64,000 bases of DNA from Channa striata. Taxonomy: Eukaryota > Chordata > Actinopteri > Anabantiformes > Channidae. Position numbers and translations under genes: made by a program. The stretch spans positions 15,892,715 to 15,956,714 of the forward strand of contig CM065182.1 of NCBI GenBank assembly GCA_033026295.1, given 5' to 3'. Under the pieces are notes generated by a model that had not been told where the DNA came from, did no database searches, and was given only the letters and a program-made list of their open reading frames with translations. Of this stretch, positions 49,511 through 64,000 are shown one piece after another (position 1 is the first letter of the stretch; the number at the start of each line of letters is the position of its first letter).

Positions 49511-51190
49511 ACATTTTGGTCCCTTTCTTTCGTCTACAAAAGCCAGATAACAAGCAAGGCTGATTAAAAATCTGAACAAGTTGTAGTTAATATTCACTAC
49601 ACTGATGCCTTTGTTTGAAAAGTACAGAAAACTGTGTTCCTACTGTATTTGGCTGCTCTTGTCGGGCTCAGTGGGTATTTATGCATCTTAAAGATTTCAT
49701 CAACAGAAATATTTTAAACCTTATATTGCCCTAGTCCCAAATTCTGCATTTTGGTGCCTTTAAATTTAATTTTAAATCTATGTTATGTTTTTGCCTATGA
49801 TTGTAGTTTGGCATTTTTTATGACCATAAAAAGGTTTAGTTTGTTCGTTTATTCAACTATGTGTAATCTCATTTGTGATGAAAATCCATGAAAGATATTG
49901 AATTTTGAGAAAGGTATTTGCTAGTTCAACTTTTAAACAAAACAAAACTTAAGGGTATTTGATGGAAAATATGTGACAAAGTACAACTGGAACAGACTTA
50001 ATAAATATGATGAGAATTAAACATCCACAGCTAAAACCAACAAACGATGAGGATAGTGTGTATAATGTTATGACGTGGGTATTTCTTTATTTTGGAAAAG
50101 AAAATCTAAAAATGCACTTTCATTTGTGCGTGTTGATGTGTTTGCTATAGATACTAAACAAAAATACTATATCTACTTTATTCACTGTAGGAATAAAAGA
50201 GAGACCCCACAGAAAGGCAGAGAAACAGTATATAGACAGACACTAATGTGAGAAAGATGGAAGACAGAGACGGGAATAATGAAGAGATGAAGTTTAAAGG
50301 TCAAGGGGGGCCAGCAGTGATCCCAGCCAGCCCCGGCTTTTGAAGTGTCGGTGTACATGATTATGTGTCAGCGTGTGTTTTATCTCTTGTGTACTTGGTG
50401 TGTGGTCTGTATATGTGTACATTTTTGTCTTATCTCCCATTTACAACAAGTCCCGATCATCCAGCGAGTCTCCTCACTCCCTTTTAAAGGCTGAGATGCC
50501 CAAATCAGACAATGCCAACAGGAGGATCTTTTGGTTTACATAACCAATGGCTGCAGAAAACTGCAGCAGTGACGGTAAAAACCAAATTGACACTTTGGGC
50601 ACTTTACTAGCTTCACGAAGGGCAGATAGACATGACAGGGTGAATCCAGCTTTTGCTCATCATGGTCAGTCTGTATCTGGTAAGAACTGTGTGTGGACAT
50701 GAAGTTAGTGTAATATAGTATAACTTAAATGTCATTAAATGGACATTTTTTGCGCTGACACTTAACCATTCTGGTACTGACAGGCTCATACTCACTCAAA
50801 TCTAGATATGAAAAGCCGAACCCTCATCTTTAACTTACAGCCAGTGCAATTTGTTGAGATTGCATAACTCATATCATGGATATGAAAACAAAATGTTTCA
50901 ATGAATACAAATGTTTCTTTTTTTTAACCTAAAATACATAAACTCACAATGGGATGAAGGTAGAAAAGATACTCACAGTGTCGCAAAACACTTAGTCAAT
51001 AACACAATATGACAAATGTGTAACATGGGAAGGAAATGCTGACGATATTTAAAACATAAAAGATGATCATATCCAATAGCGATTAATTTTGTTGTCAACA
51101 TAAATTTAATTGAAAAAAATGCTGTTTTACCCATAAATCTGTACACTCAACATGAAAACAAAGTGTCCTGTGGATGCCACAGATCACTGC
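49511..51190. other. No gene seen downstream of fgfr4
   Basis: AT-rich, with no supported frame or repeat. Confidence 0.55.
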
Positions 51191-51272
51191 TTACTACAAC
51201 AGCCACAGATATGGCAGAATACAACATATCACATATGTGTTGTATTCTGCCGTATCTGTGTTATTGTAGTAA
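51191..51272. repeat. 82-nt near-perfect hairpin (foldback element or miRNA-like)
   Basis: The left arm begins TTACTACAACAGCCACAGAT and the right arm ends GCCGTATCTGTGTTATTGTAGTAA. The arms pair over almost 40 positions with one bulge, about one mismatch, wobble pairs and a very short loop. The core CAGAATACAACA is perfectly mirrored. It could be a small MITE or a hairpin RNA precursor. Expression is unknown. Confidence 0.8.
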
Positions 51273-51908
51273 ACCCTCGTCCCCAGATGTGGTTATTCAC
51301 TATAAACATAGTTATGGATGAAAACTGGACCTGTCCTGAATGCTTCATCATTGAAAATCTGATCAGTAAGAAGATCGGACAAGAAGAATGAACGAGGTTG
51401 GTTTGAACCAACTCTTGTGTTTATCAGAGTTTAAAGTTTAACTGCTTTGATATAGCAGTCTGAACCCTGGACCACACACTCGCACACAGCGCTGCAGTAC
51501 TGGACTGAGTGTGTATGTGTGTGTGTGTGATCAAGTGCAATGTTTGTTGGTCTACTTTATCTACTGACCTCTGGAAGTGTTTGTGATTCTGTCTACACAC
51601 ACGGTGTGTGATAAGGCCAGGAAGAGAGTGTGGACACAGGATGTTGAGTTAACACTGGGACAACATGAGGGGCGATTATCGCAGAGAGGCAGCCATAACA
51701 CAACAAGCCGCCACGTGGGTCCACACTGGTGACTGCTGACACACACAGTCTGGTTCAGAGCGAGGACACCAGTTCCACTGAAGACCTCAGACTATTCTAC
51801 CTTGGCCCCTAAAAACAGCAGGAATCAAATGTGTAAATACATCTGTAAAATGTTAAATGTCACAGTCAAGGTCATAAGTGACAGACAGACAGGCAGACAG
51901 ACACAGAA

Positions 51909-51909
<1 letters not shown>

Positions 51910-51987
<78 letters not shown>
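51910..51987. repeat. (GA)n microsatellite
   Basis: About 78 nt of nearly pure GA with one C interruption, preceded by a (CAGA)n-like stretch from about 51,880. Confidence 0.97.
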
Positions 51988-51990
<3 letters not shown>

Positions 51991-52620
51991 GGCTTCAGGG
52001 TAAAATGTGTGAGAAGCAGTTGGACTGGGACAGTCACCAGGCTGGATCAGGAGCAAGGTCAAAAACCGGACAGCACCTGCAGACACCCTCCACTTTACCA
52101 CCAGAGCCAAAACTCAGACAGGAGCTTATGGTAACACCTAGGAAAGAATATGCTACAGATATGTGAATGTTTGAGCCAATGACGGCTTCCTCAGTGTTTG
52201 TTCTCTACTTTGTATTTTCCTGCAGTCATGTTATGTGTTAGCACATTAGATAAACTAATAACTAGTACATGTACATGACTAATGACATCATCTAAGACAT
52301 CAGATAGATGCCTTCTCAGCTTGCCTAAGTAATTGTGTGTATTGCATATTGGTTGTCAGAAAGAGACTTGAGCAGCAAGTTATTGTACTGGACCAGTGTT
52401 TAGCTGTGGAGGCACACAGGTTTTCTAACCATGCTCGGTGGAGTTTAGGTATCAACTAATTGATAGTCATCAGCTGTTTTGTGGAACACAGACGTCCAAT
52501 AAATCTGCCACGTTTTTTATAATACTTCGATCTCTGGAGTGCATGATTTTGGGACCATCGGACATGCATAAGGCTGCCTTTACAGTTATTGTTTTAATGC
52601 ATACAGAGAGGAACACACTT
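51988..52620. other. No gene seen
   Basis: No supported feature. Confidence 0.55.
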
Positions 52621-52919
52621 TTCATCCATCTATTATCTGTAACCACTTTTAGGGTCACAGGAGGGCTGGGGCCAATCCCAGCTGTCAGCAGGCAAGAGAC
52701 AGGGTAAACACTGGACAGATTGCCATTCTGTCTCAGGGTCAACATGGCCAATTTAGAGTCACCAATTAACCTAACATGCACGTCTTTGGACTACCAGGGG
52801 ACACACATGCAGGCACAGGGAAACAAAGTCCACACAGAAATCCTGCAGCCAGCCAGGGACTCGAACCAAGGAGCTTGTAGCTGTGAGGTGGTAGCGCTAA
52901 CCGCCACTGTGCTGCCCTA
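52621..52919 (+). repeat. Interspersed fish repeat (GGCAATTTAGAGTGACC family), copy 2
   Basis: Starts TTCATCCATCTATTATCTGT. Then come GGGTAAACACTGGACAGATT, GCCAATTTAGAGTCACCAAT, TAACCTAACATGCACGTC, AACAAAGTCCACACAGAAA, GGGACTCGAACCAAGGAG and CGCCACTGTGCTGCCCTA. Same orientation as copy 1. Confidence 0.8.
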
Positions 52920-55006
52920 ATACATTTTAGTGTATATTTAATTTATTTACATGTAGTTTATTGTAAAAGGCTTAACATGATCCAAATGTAACATTTTACC
53001 CATTTTGAACATTTATACAAACATTAGTTAAACCAGTTTTGAATATGTCACTTTCCAACTTCAGACACAAAAGTAAGAATAAAGTAAGAAAAAAACTACT
53101 TGAACCAAAGCAAAGTAAATAGATTTTTATCGTGTAAGATATGAAAACAACAACCATGTGAAATGTACAGGAAAATTATTCAAAACAAAAGCACAGAATA
53201 ATTTTGTTTGGAAAATTATCATCAGGAATGTAAATGAAGCACTAAGTATATGTAATTAGCAGTAAATGGGGTAATACATGCAGAGCGCAGCCCTTCAAGC
53301 CAAACTAAGCACAATTTTACCTTTGACATTAGGTCACCACCAGATTTCTACCATTTATAGCTCCATGCTAAGTGGTTTCAGGTCAGAAAATGACGGTTCA
53401 ATTAAATTATTCCCCAGACAACACTTAAAGTAAAGGTCAGTAGCTGGCTGAGATCAGCCTGCTTAATGTGAAAAGCATTAATGAAGGGCTGCCCAGCCCA
53501 GAGCCAGTCGATAGTAACTCTACTCAGTGCGTTGACCAAAATCATCAGAGGACATTCAGGAGACACTGTCATGCACCCTGAATGTCCCCTTTGGCCTTGT
53601 TACAGAGACATGGCAGCAGGTGGGAGAGGACAGGATGTTACAAACTCCACCCTTGATGATGCTTTGTCCCTTAAAGCACAAGACAAAATTACTGGCTATT
53701 CTTTAAAATGCAATTACCCTTTGTTGCAATTACCAACATCAACTGGGACCAGGACCATTTGCGGAGCCGGGGAGGGATTGTGTCCTTGTCCCCAGCCGAG
53801 CACATTAGCTCAAACAAGCACTGGTTTGTCTGGAAGAACACAGAATAAGGAATCTTATAAACTTGTTCTTGACGGCGTCCAAAACTGCAAATAACAAGAT
53901 GTAATTTCCCATGAAACAGAAACATGTTGACATGAACCTGCACTTTAAATCAAATTGATTGTTTCAAGGCTCTAAGGTCAGGACTTTTACTCACAAAGCA
54001 CCTCACTTAGTCAAGCACTTTTTACTTACACATATCAGATGCAGAAATCTCTCCCCATTAAAAGCAGCCAGACATGCAGATTTGTGTTGATCTGGGTTAT
54101 TCACACATTTCCCAGACGTTCACCTCCTCACGAACACAAGCCTGTAACTAGTTTTTTTTACACAGAAACACCCCAGTACTGGTGTTCAGCTTCTTCAAGG
54201 CACCTCTGCCAGTTTAAACGAGACTAAAACACTCCGTCCTAATAGAGTTCCAGTGTTCATTTTACACAGGTACTGGCTCCGCGGCATCAGGACTGTGATG
54301 TTTGTACCTCATATTAATATTGCTTTTAAAACAATAATGGTGGTTTAATCATGATTAAAACTTGAACAAAGTGTTGAACACTAGCACAGATGGTTATGGT
54401 CACTGATTTAGTATCCTGCAGTAATTTCTGGGTGAAGGTAACGAGGAGAATCTGTGGGATGCGGGCGTGGGCAAAGGTAACAGTTTTGACCTAGCCCTGC
54501 TTTCCAAAAACTGATTTGAGAAAGCTGCTCCAAGATTAGTATAACTTTCTGAATTTGAAATTTAACAGGTACACCTGAGTCCTACATCATGAACAGCCTT
54601 AGGTGGGTTTCTCCAAAAGTCCGTCCTGTTAAGGGGCAGGAGCACCGTACACAGGTTACCAATCCAACTCATTTGACACAGATAGAGACAGACAACCAGT
54701 TACACCTGCAGACAATGTGAAGTTGCCATCCAGGTACAAACTCGACCCAGAGGGCCCAGGCCAACCGGTGCTGTTCAATTACCCTGCATTACTCATTTGA
54801 ATCAGGATTCATAATCTGCCATGTAGACTTACATGTTATTAGATGACACATGTACAAAACAATTTGTTTCAAACCTGTTTCATCATTTAGTGCTGTCAGT
54901 GTTTTGCCCCATTGCCACTCATACATCCCCAAAGATAAATTAAACTCCTGTGTTCACTTGGACTGCAAAAATGCGAAGTATAATTTTAAATTAGCCTGTC
55001 ATCTGG
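52920..55006. other. No gene seen
   Basis: The open frame at 53,481-53,894 has no recognisable domain. The 53,330-53,780 stretch is GC-richer than its surroundings. Confidence 0.5.
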
Positions 55007-55145
55007 TGTCTGTTAGCTGAGTGGTTAAGAGTCATATGACATAATTGCAACGTCCGGCCAGCAACCTCTGTTAATGGTCACCGCTGCCTCCTTTTCTCCT
55101 CGTCTATTTCCTGTCTGTATCTCTATTATGACTATCAAATTGAGT
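55007..55145 (+). repeat. Possible tRNA-derived SINE fragment
   Basis: TTAGCTGAGTGGTTAAGAG resembles a tRNA A-box region. It is followed by GCAACGTCCGGCCAGCAACC and a C/T-rich TTTCCTGTCTGTATCTC tail. No intact cloverleaf or B box is visible. Confidence 0.35.
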
Positions 55146-55959
55146 AATATTTTGTAAATTGATATGTGAAAACCCTGTAACCCCAAATGTGGTTAGTGTG
55201 GAGTGCCAGCATAAAATTGCACAATCAGCTCGTCTTCTGTGGTCTGCGAAACTTCCACCTCCCCTTTGGCTTGAGAAGTCTTTTCAAAACTGGATTAACC
55301 AAAAAAATTCAAAGGGTTTTTAAGTGAACAGCTATGTATAATGTTAGGCAGAGAAGACCGAAAGCAGTGATGCCATTTCTGCGAGGTGTGAAGGAAAAAC
55401 AGACAACAGATGTCATCCAGGCAGGGGGTCTGTCTGGCTCTTCCCTCCCCATCCAGATGACTTATTGCCGCTCACTGTGTCTGTTTGTCTGTCTCTCTTG
55501 TTTAAATAAAGGGAAAATAGCAGCTAAATAAACTAGATTATTACATCCCTCACTCATTAATGAAACAGCAGATTAATGTTAAATAAAATAAGTTGTGATT
55601 TTAAACACAGTTAGGAAAATTGCCCTTTCTTCTTTAGTATTGATGATAATTAATTTAGCATTAAAGGATTTAACAGCTTTTAAAACCGAATTGTACACAT
55701 GCAAATTGGAAAAAAGTATGTAGAGTGCATAAAAAGTTAGCAGCTCTGCAGGCTGCTGAACGATTATGACACCCTGCCTCAGCGGTTTGTAGAAATTCTG
55801 CTTCGTGTCTGTTAGTGCTTCAGCAACCACATCAGAGATTGATCCACACATGGCCGAGAGGTTAGAGCCACGACCATGTGTGTGTGAGCTGCAGTAATTG
55901 GTGGTGGGTGGTAATTGTCCTGGCGTCACCAAGTGGGTGTGTTTGTATGTACATAAGAT
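55146..55959. other. No gene seen
   Basis: No supported feature. Confidence 0.5.

Positions 55960-55999
<40 letters not shown>
55960..55999. repeat. (GT)n microsatellite
   Basis: A GT run. Confidence 0.94.
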
Positions 56000-56002
<3 letters not shown>

Positions 56003-58357
56003 CTGTCTCCACTGTGTCTCGAGGTCTCTGGTCTCTCCAAGCTGCTGACAGTTTCCCATTAGACACTTCATTACTGTCAAAGCAGCAGAAACAAACCATC
56101 CAACACTCTCCTTCACCTCGAAAGTGGACTTTAAAAAAGGGATTGTAATGTAAAGACAGAGGCCATATGGACTTCCCATCTCACCTTATGCTCGCTATGC
56201 TTTTTTTTATATTTAGAAAAGACGTGAGGGAATGGTCATTCAGCTTTTTGCAGTGGAGAGATTCAAATTTGGTATAGGATTACTATTATTACTATTAGTG
56301 GTGCTGTAAATATGCGACCACTCGGAAAATGTTTCTGCTCTTAGCCCCCATCTCTTTGCCCTGCTGCGCTCCACCACGCTTTCTCCGGCGCCTCATAGTC
56401 ACCATTGTGAAATCACAATAAGGCCGAATGCTTCAAACATTACTAATCAGGCAGAAATAAATGAAATTAGAAGGCACAGACTCCTGCAGAACTTTTTGTC
56501 CAGTAAGCCTGAATTAGTTTGACCTGACAATGTCTGTGGTGGGAACATCAGTGGACCGTCAGCGTTGCAGCATTTCATCTTCAGAGTGACGCTGACTGTC
56601 TGTATGAAATTTAACGCTGCTCCATTATATGTCTTTTGAATTAAATGTAATTCTGCTGTACTGACAGACCCAAATATTCCACTGAAGAGCAGGTAATTCA
56701 AAATGTCAAATGTATTCTGTATGAAAACAGAAATTTATGTTAATTATTCTTATTATTCATCAGTTTAATGTGTTTTTTAATCTTTATTCAAAGTTTTGTT
56801 GTTTTTTTTATATACATTTTTTTGGCTTCACCTTTTCAAAAATAACATGCTTTCATCATTGAGTAATTCACATCTTCATTGGAGTTCATCAATCAAACAA
56901 AATAAAGCCCTCAATGGTAAGAAAATATTAAGGAATGTTCCAGCAGATTTTCAGTTTTGGTGTAGTTGTTTTCAGTGTCAGCTGGTGTGACCATATTTCA
57001 TACTCTGAGCCAAAAGTTAAAACAAAGAATTGCACTTGGCAATGATTTGATGGATCAGCTAATAGTTAAACAGCCACACGAGGCTCCGTTTTCGTGGAAA
57101 GCAGAGCGGCTGTGGAGACTGTGGTGTACTGATATTTCAGCTTTCAGGAAATCCAAAACCACTTTGGGACTATTGTGTGATTAAACCGATTTGCTTGTCA
57201 GTCACACCACGCCAAGTCATTTATTCAATAAACGTGTTTCTGTGACTATTTAATACTACAATTCCCAAAAAGCATGTTTGAGGTAGTGAGGAAACTAAAA
57301 ATTGATTTTTGGCATTTCCTGTCTCCCTTTTAGAATTCTATCGACTATTTGTGGCCTATAGTTATTTTTAAAAAATTGCATTGTTTCAATGTTATCCACG
57401 ACCTTGTTTGACCTTTATGAAATACCAGCAGTGGTCTTGTTTTATAATAACTCCACTTTTTCACCTCTTTACGTGAAAATAAATTATTTAGAATAGTAAA
57501 GAGTAGATCATACCAACCTATACTCAAAGATTGTTTGTTGCTAATTGAGTCAATCACTTTTCTAGTGGTTTGAACACGAATACAATGAATTCTAGCAACT
57601 AAACATGCTATGACCGATTTCTTCCTCAGATGGCACAGAATCCCAAGAGCTACAGAGTACGGTGCCAGATATACTGGGAATTACAGGTCAGTCTCAGTCT
57701 CAGGGCGCACCCTGACTGATGGTTGACAGGCTTCAGCCACCCAGCCTGCACCAACCGACACAAGTGGAATGCCAGTCGCTGGCTTTTTAGCTGATTCAGC
57801 ATGTTGAATTGGTGAGACGGAGCACTTTTATTGGCTGTTCAGGTTAGTGAATCCGTACATGACATGAGGCATAGGTAACTACACCAGTTCTCAACTTCCA
57901 ATCAGCCATGTCATTAATTAGAAGTTGCCATAAACTGAAGTGAGGCTGACCACGCTTTTTTACAGTTTACATATCTGCATTCTTTTATAAATACATAAAA
58001 AGACTATGATAAGAACTGGTTTACTGTATGAACCACATCAAACATCCTAGACATATTGGGCAAAAACAGTCAGTGACCTGACAATATCTCTACAGAAAAT
58101 CCACAAACATCTTTGGGGAGTAGATTTGATAAAAACTAAAAGTTGCCCAGTGTGGCTTTACCTCTGTCCTTTCCTTTCTCCTCGTTCACGTCCAGGTGAC
58201 TGTGACTGTTATTAGGCTAATTCATATCAGCTCTGCCTCTCCACCTCACTTCTCCTGCAGAAAAACAGGAAGGAAGGATTAGAGCGACGCGCTGCGCTGA
58301 GATCCGGAGAGGCCGGACGAGTCGCTGGGTGGAATGCACACGCGTGCACACCCACAC
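56000..58357. other. No gene seen
   Basis: No exon-like sequence or repeat identified. Confidence 0.5.
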
Positions 58358-58379
58358 CCACACACACACACACACACAC
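58358..58379. repeat. (CA)n microsatellite
   Basis: A short CA run in a CA-rich neighbourhood (58,336-58,460). Confidence 0.9.
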
Positions 58380-58913
58380 TGAATTTTGAGTCATTCTGAA
58401 TACACACTAACACATTTTCCCTCAATATTTACCACACATACACACTCACACACACACAATCCCTATTAAATGCATTAGGTGATCATGAGAAAACAAATAG
58501 TACAAACAGCCTGGGGAAAAATCGTTGGATCGTGGATTTAATAAAATAAAGTCACAGGGCGAGAACGACGACGAGAGAGCCAAGAAACAATAAGAGCCTC
58601 AGTCTCAAGCCAAGAACACCACAGTAACATTTACAACCTGCATAAAGGTTCAGACCCAGTCATTATGAGAAAGAGGTGCTCATTATATCCTTTTATGGGA
58701 GGAAACAAATAGTCCCCCGTGACTCACATTTTAGTTGAAATGCAAAGATGCAAAACAAAATTTTAAAAAAACCTGTGGCTGCAGTTGGCCAAGAAAGCAC
58801 GCAAAGTTATCTTGGACAGATATCTGTGACCTTGAGAGGCGGTAATTGAGCGGAAAGGGGATGTTAAACATCCGCTGGTGGGGTTTCGTGTGACTGTGTA
58901 CACACAACACATG

Positions 58914-58935
58914 CACACACACACACACACATGCG

Positions 58936-58966
<31 letters not shown>
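58914..58966. repeat. (CA)n followed by (CAG)7
   Basis: An interrupted CA tract passes into seven perfect CAG units at 58946-58966, then TGG CAG CAG. No coding context. Confidence 0.93.
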
Positions 58967-62076
<3,110 letters not shown>

Positions 62077-62250
62077 TGTTGCAGTCAAATCCTGACAGCA
62101 GTCAAAAGTTTGTCTGAAGTTAAAAAGACACCATAACATTAGAGTTAGTGGCACACAGAGATAATAAGCTCATTTACCCAATCTAGATTTGCATAAGTAT
62201 AAAGTAATAGGTTGAAGCTGTAACTAAATGTATATTCACCAAATGCATTG

Positions 62251-62552
62251 TGGGTACAGCATAGTGGTAGAGTCAGTAGTGCTGCTGCCTCACAGCTAGA
62301 GCTTTGTGGGTTTGTGTCCCCGGCCGACTGTAGTCTTTCTGTGTGGGGTTTCCATGTTCATGCGTGAGTTTTCTTCAGGTACTCTGGTTCCCTCCCACAG
62401 TCAAAAGGTGTTTGGTTAATTGGTGACTCTAAATGCAGTTATGAATGTGAGTCTGTGTATGCCTGTCCAGGGTGTACCCCAAATCTTCCCTCATGACAAC
62501 TGAGATACGCTCCAGAACCAAACAGGAAAAGCATTTAGCGATAATGGCTGGA
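62251..62552 (-). repeat. Interspersed fish repeat (GGCAATTTAGAGTGACC family), copy 3, inverted
   Basis: Read on this strand it runs TGCTGCCTCACAGCTAGAGC, GTGTGGGGTTTCCATGTTCA, TTGGTGACTCTAAATGC, CTGTCCAGGGTGTACCCC and ATAATGGCTGG. This is the reverse complement order of copies 1 and 2. Confidence 0.75.
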
Positions 62553-62726
62553 CGCTGGTGACGGTGGTCTTAAACCAGCTTTATGACGTTGTTTTGAGAT
62601 GGACACGACAAACTGTGGACCTTCAAATCTTTACACTGGATTAATTCAATGTCTAACACTGTTACCTTTAAACTGAAACACTCACAGACCAATACAGTCT
62701 TTACATTCTAGATATGCCCCCCCCAA

Positions 62727-62730
62727 ACAC

Positions 62731-62763
<33 letters not shown>

Positions 62764-62764
62764 T
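62727..62764. repeat. (CA)n microsatellite
   Basis: A CA run with one A insertion, preceded by a C-run. Confidence 0.93.
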
Positions 62765-63006
62765 GCACACAAAAATGTCTTTCATGGCCGAATCATCCGG
62801 TGCTGTAAACCAATGCCCACCCAGATACACTCACCCTTTCAGCCACTCAGAAGGAATGTGACAGGAGTGTGAGGTCCCTGTGAGAGATTTAACATCGGAT
62901 GAGGAAGATTATTCACAGGGAAAAGACTGAATAACACAGTGTCTCTGATTGTACAACTGTGTGTGTTTGCGCCATGCATGGCTCACACTGTGGGCACTGA
63001 AACCTG

Positions 63007-63165
63007 TTTGCACACTCATGTTGTGGGGACACCGTCTTGGTGATGACTTGGTCTAAATGTTACAGTAGGTTTAGATTAGTGTTAGAATAAGGAGGAAATG
63101 AATGCAAGTCATTGTGAAAACACCACAACGTGATGAAGACAAAAGTGTGTTTGTGTGTGTGTTTG
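63007..63165 (+). repeat. Interspersed repeat sharing TTTGCACACTCATGTTGT
   Basis: Contains TTTGCACACTCATGTTGTGG and GGACACC, nearly identical to 32,082-32,108. It continues with GACTTGGTCTAAATGTTACA and GGAAATGAATGCAAG. I have seen this text in other fish sequences, but cannot name the family. Confidence 0.5.
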
Positions 63166-64000
63166 CTTCTTTTACAAAGCAAAACCAATCAGCGAATTAA
63201 TTGATGGCAAGATTATTGTGGTTACAGCCGTTTGTGTGTCTGACAAAAAGTTTTTTTTAAATCAGCATACAACAAGGAAATTAAATCTGTTCCTAAAATA
63301 TTTTGCAATGGATTGAAATGCACGACAAGAACATCAGCAAAAGAATTTTAGAGATTAACCATTGAATCTTTTTCATTACATTGGCTTTGTGAGTGCAAAC
63401 AGAAATGCTTTACAACTCAATCTCTATGTGGCGAATTGGAATTAAAAAAGCTTGACTCAACTTGTTTCTGGAGGTTTAATTGCGCTTTGACTGCTTTATT
63501 ACCTCCTGAGCTCCAGGTACTTGGCTCCCCTTAATTCTCTCAAGTGGTGTGTTGACAGTGAAAACAAGCTGGGGGAACAAACGCCAGAAGGGATCCAAGG
63601 ATCCGATTGCACTGCCTCAAACCCCCTACTTGGCTCAGGCTACAATGGGGGCTTCGGGTAAGATGGACAGTCATACAAAGACTTTGGAGTTTTGCCAATG
63701 TGTAAGTGCACCACAGGTTTCTTTAAATATGCTTGCTGGAATGCCACCTCAGTGAAAGTATTTTCACTTTTATGACGACGTGTGGTTTGATTTTGGTCCA
63801 AATTGGAGCTTGTAGGAGCAATGGAGACTCATTCGAAGAGTTTGGACTTGTGCCAGCGTGAAACTGAATACTTCAAATATGTTTTACAATTAAATCTGCA
63901 TACATATAATAGATGTGTTATATGTGGGTTGTTTTGATTTTAATTTAATGCATAAATCTGATGGAATTCAGCATATGTCTCTCACTGTCAATCCACAGCA
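63166..64000. other. No gene seen at the window end
   Basis: AT-rich. A short frame near 63,549-63,755 has no recognisable features. Confidence 0.5.

Noticed and set aside
51802..52134. 110-codon frame with Arg-Glu repeats
   Set aside because: Translation of the (GA)n microsatellite.
53481..53894. 137-codon plus-strand frame
   Set aside because: No recognisable domain, no supporting splice sites and ordinary composition. Probably chance.
55020..55095. A functional tRNA gene
   Set aside because: Only an A-box-like stretch is visible. No B box, acceptor stem or anticodon arm could be folded.

Overview
This is vertebrate, almost certainly teleost fish, nuclear DNA. The base composition is AT-rich. 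There are many CA/GT and GA microsatellites, decayed interspersed repeats of types I recognise from fish genomes, and one multi-exon gene on the + strand with short GT-AG introns. All functional calls come from reading the sequence by eye. No search or gene predictor was run.

Layout. Positions 1-33,040 look non-coding: microsatellites, old repeats (including a Tc1/mariner-like transposase relic near 20,057-20,192) and several perfect or near-perfect inverted repeats. Around 33,061-33,830 lies a CT-rich tract followed by a more CpG-containing block that ends at a good splice donor. I read this as the promoter and first, non-coding exon of the gene. Positions 36,081-47,076 hold 20 coding exons of a fibroblast growth factor receptor, best assigned to fgfr4. 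The 3' UTR follows; its end is uncertain, with candidate poly(A) signals at 47,835, 48,159, 49,486 and 49,503. From about 49,510 to 64,000 I see no gene, only repeats and one striking 82-nt hairpin at 51,191-51,272.

The spliced reading frame gives 945 residues with consistent phases at every junction. It encodes a signal peptide, an extra Ig domain, a short linker exon, Ig D1, an acid box, Ig D2, Ig D3 (c-type, with no alternative b exon seen), one membrane helix, a juxtamembrane segment, a complete tyrosine kinase domain and a tail with a YLDL motif. The paralogue call rests on FGFR4-like signatures: [28 protein letters not shown] and SEVEVLYL.

The main point of interest is the extra Ig domain between the signal peptide and D1. 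It resembles D3 of the same receptor. It is split by an intron at the corresponding place and has the same exon phases, so it looks like an intragenic duplication of the D3 exon pair. With its linker exon it forms a 390-nt phase 1-1 cassette. Skipping it would leave an ordinary three-Ig FGFR of 815 residues. Long FGFR4 proteins are, from memory, known in zebrafish (about 920 residues), so the domain may be a teleost feature rather than unique to this species.
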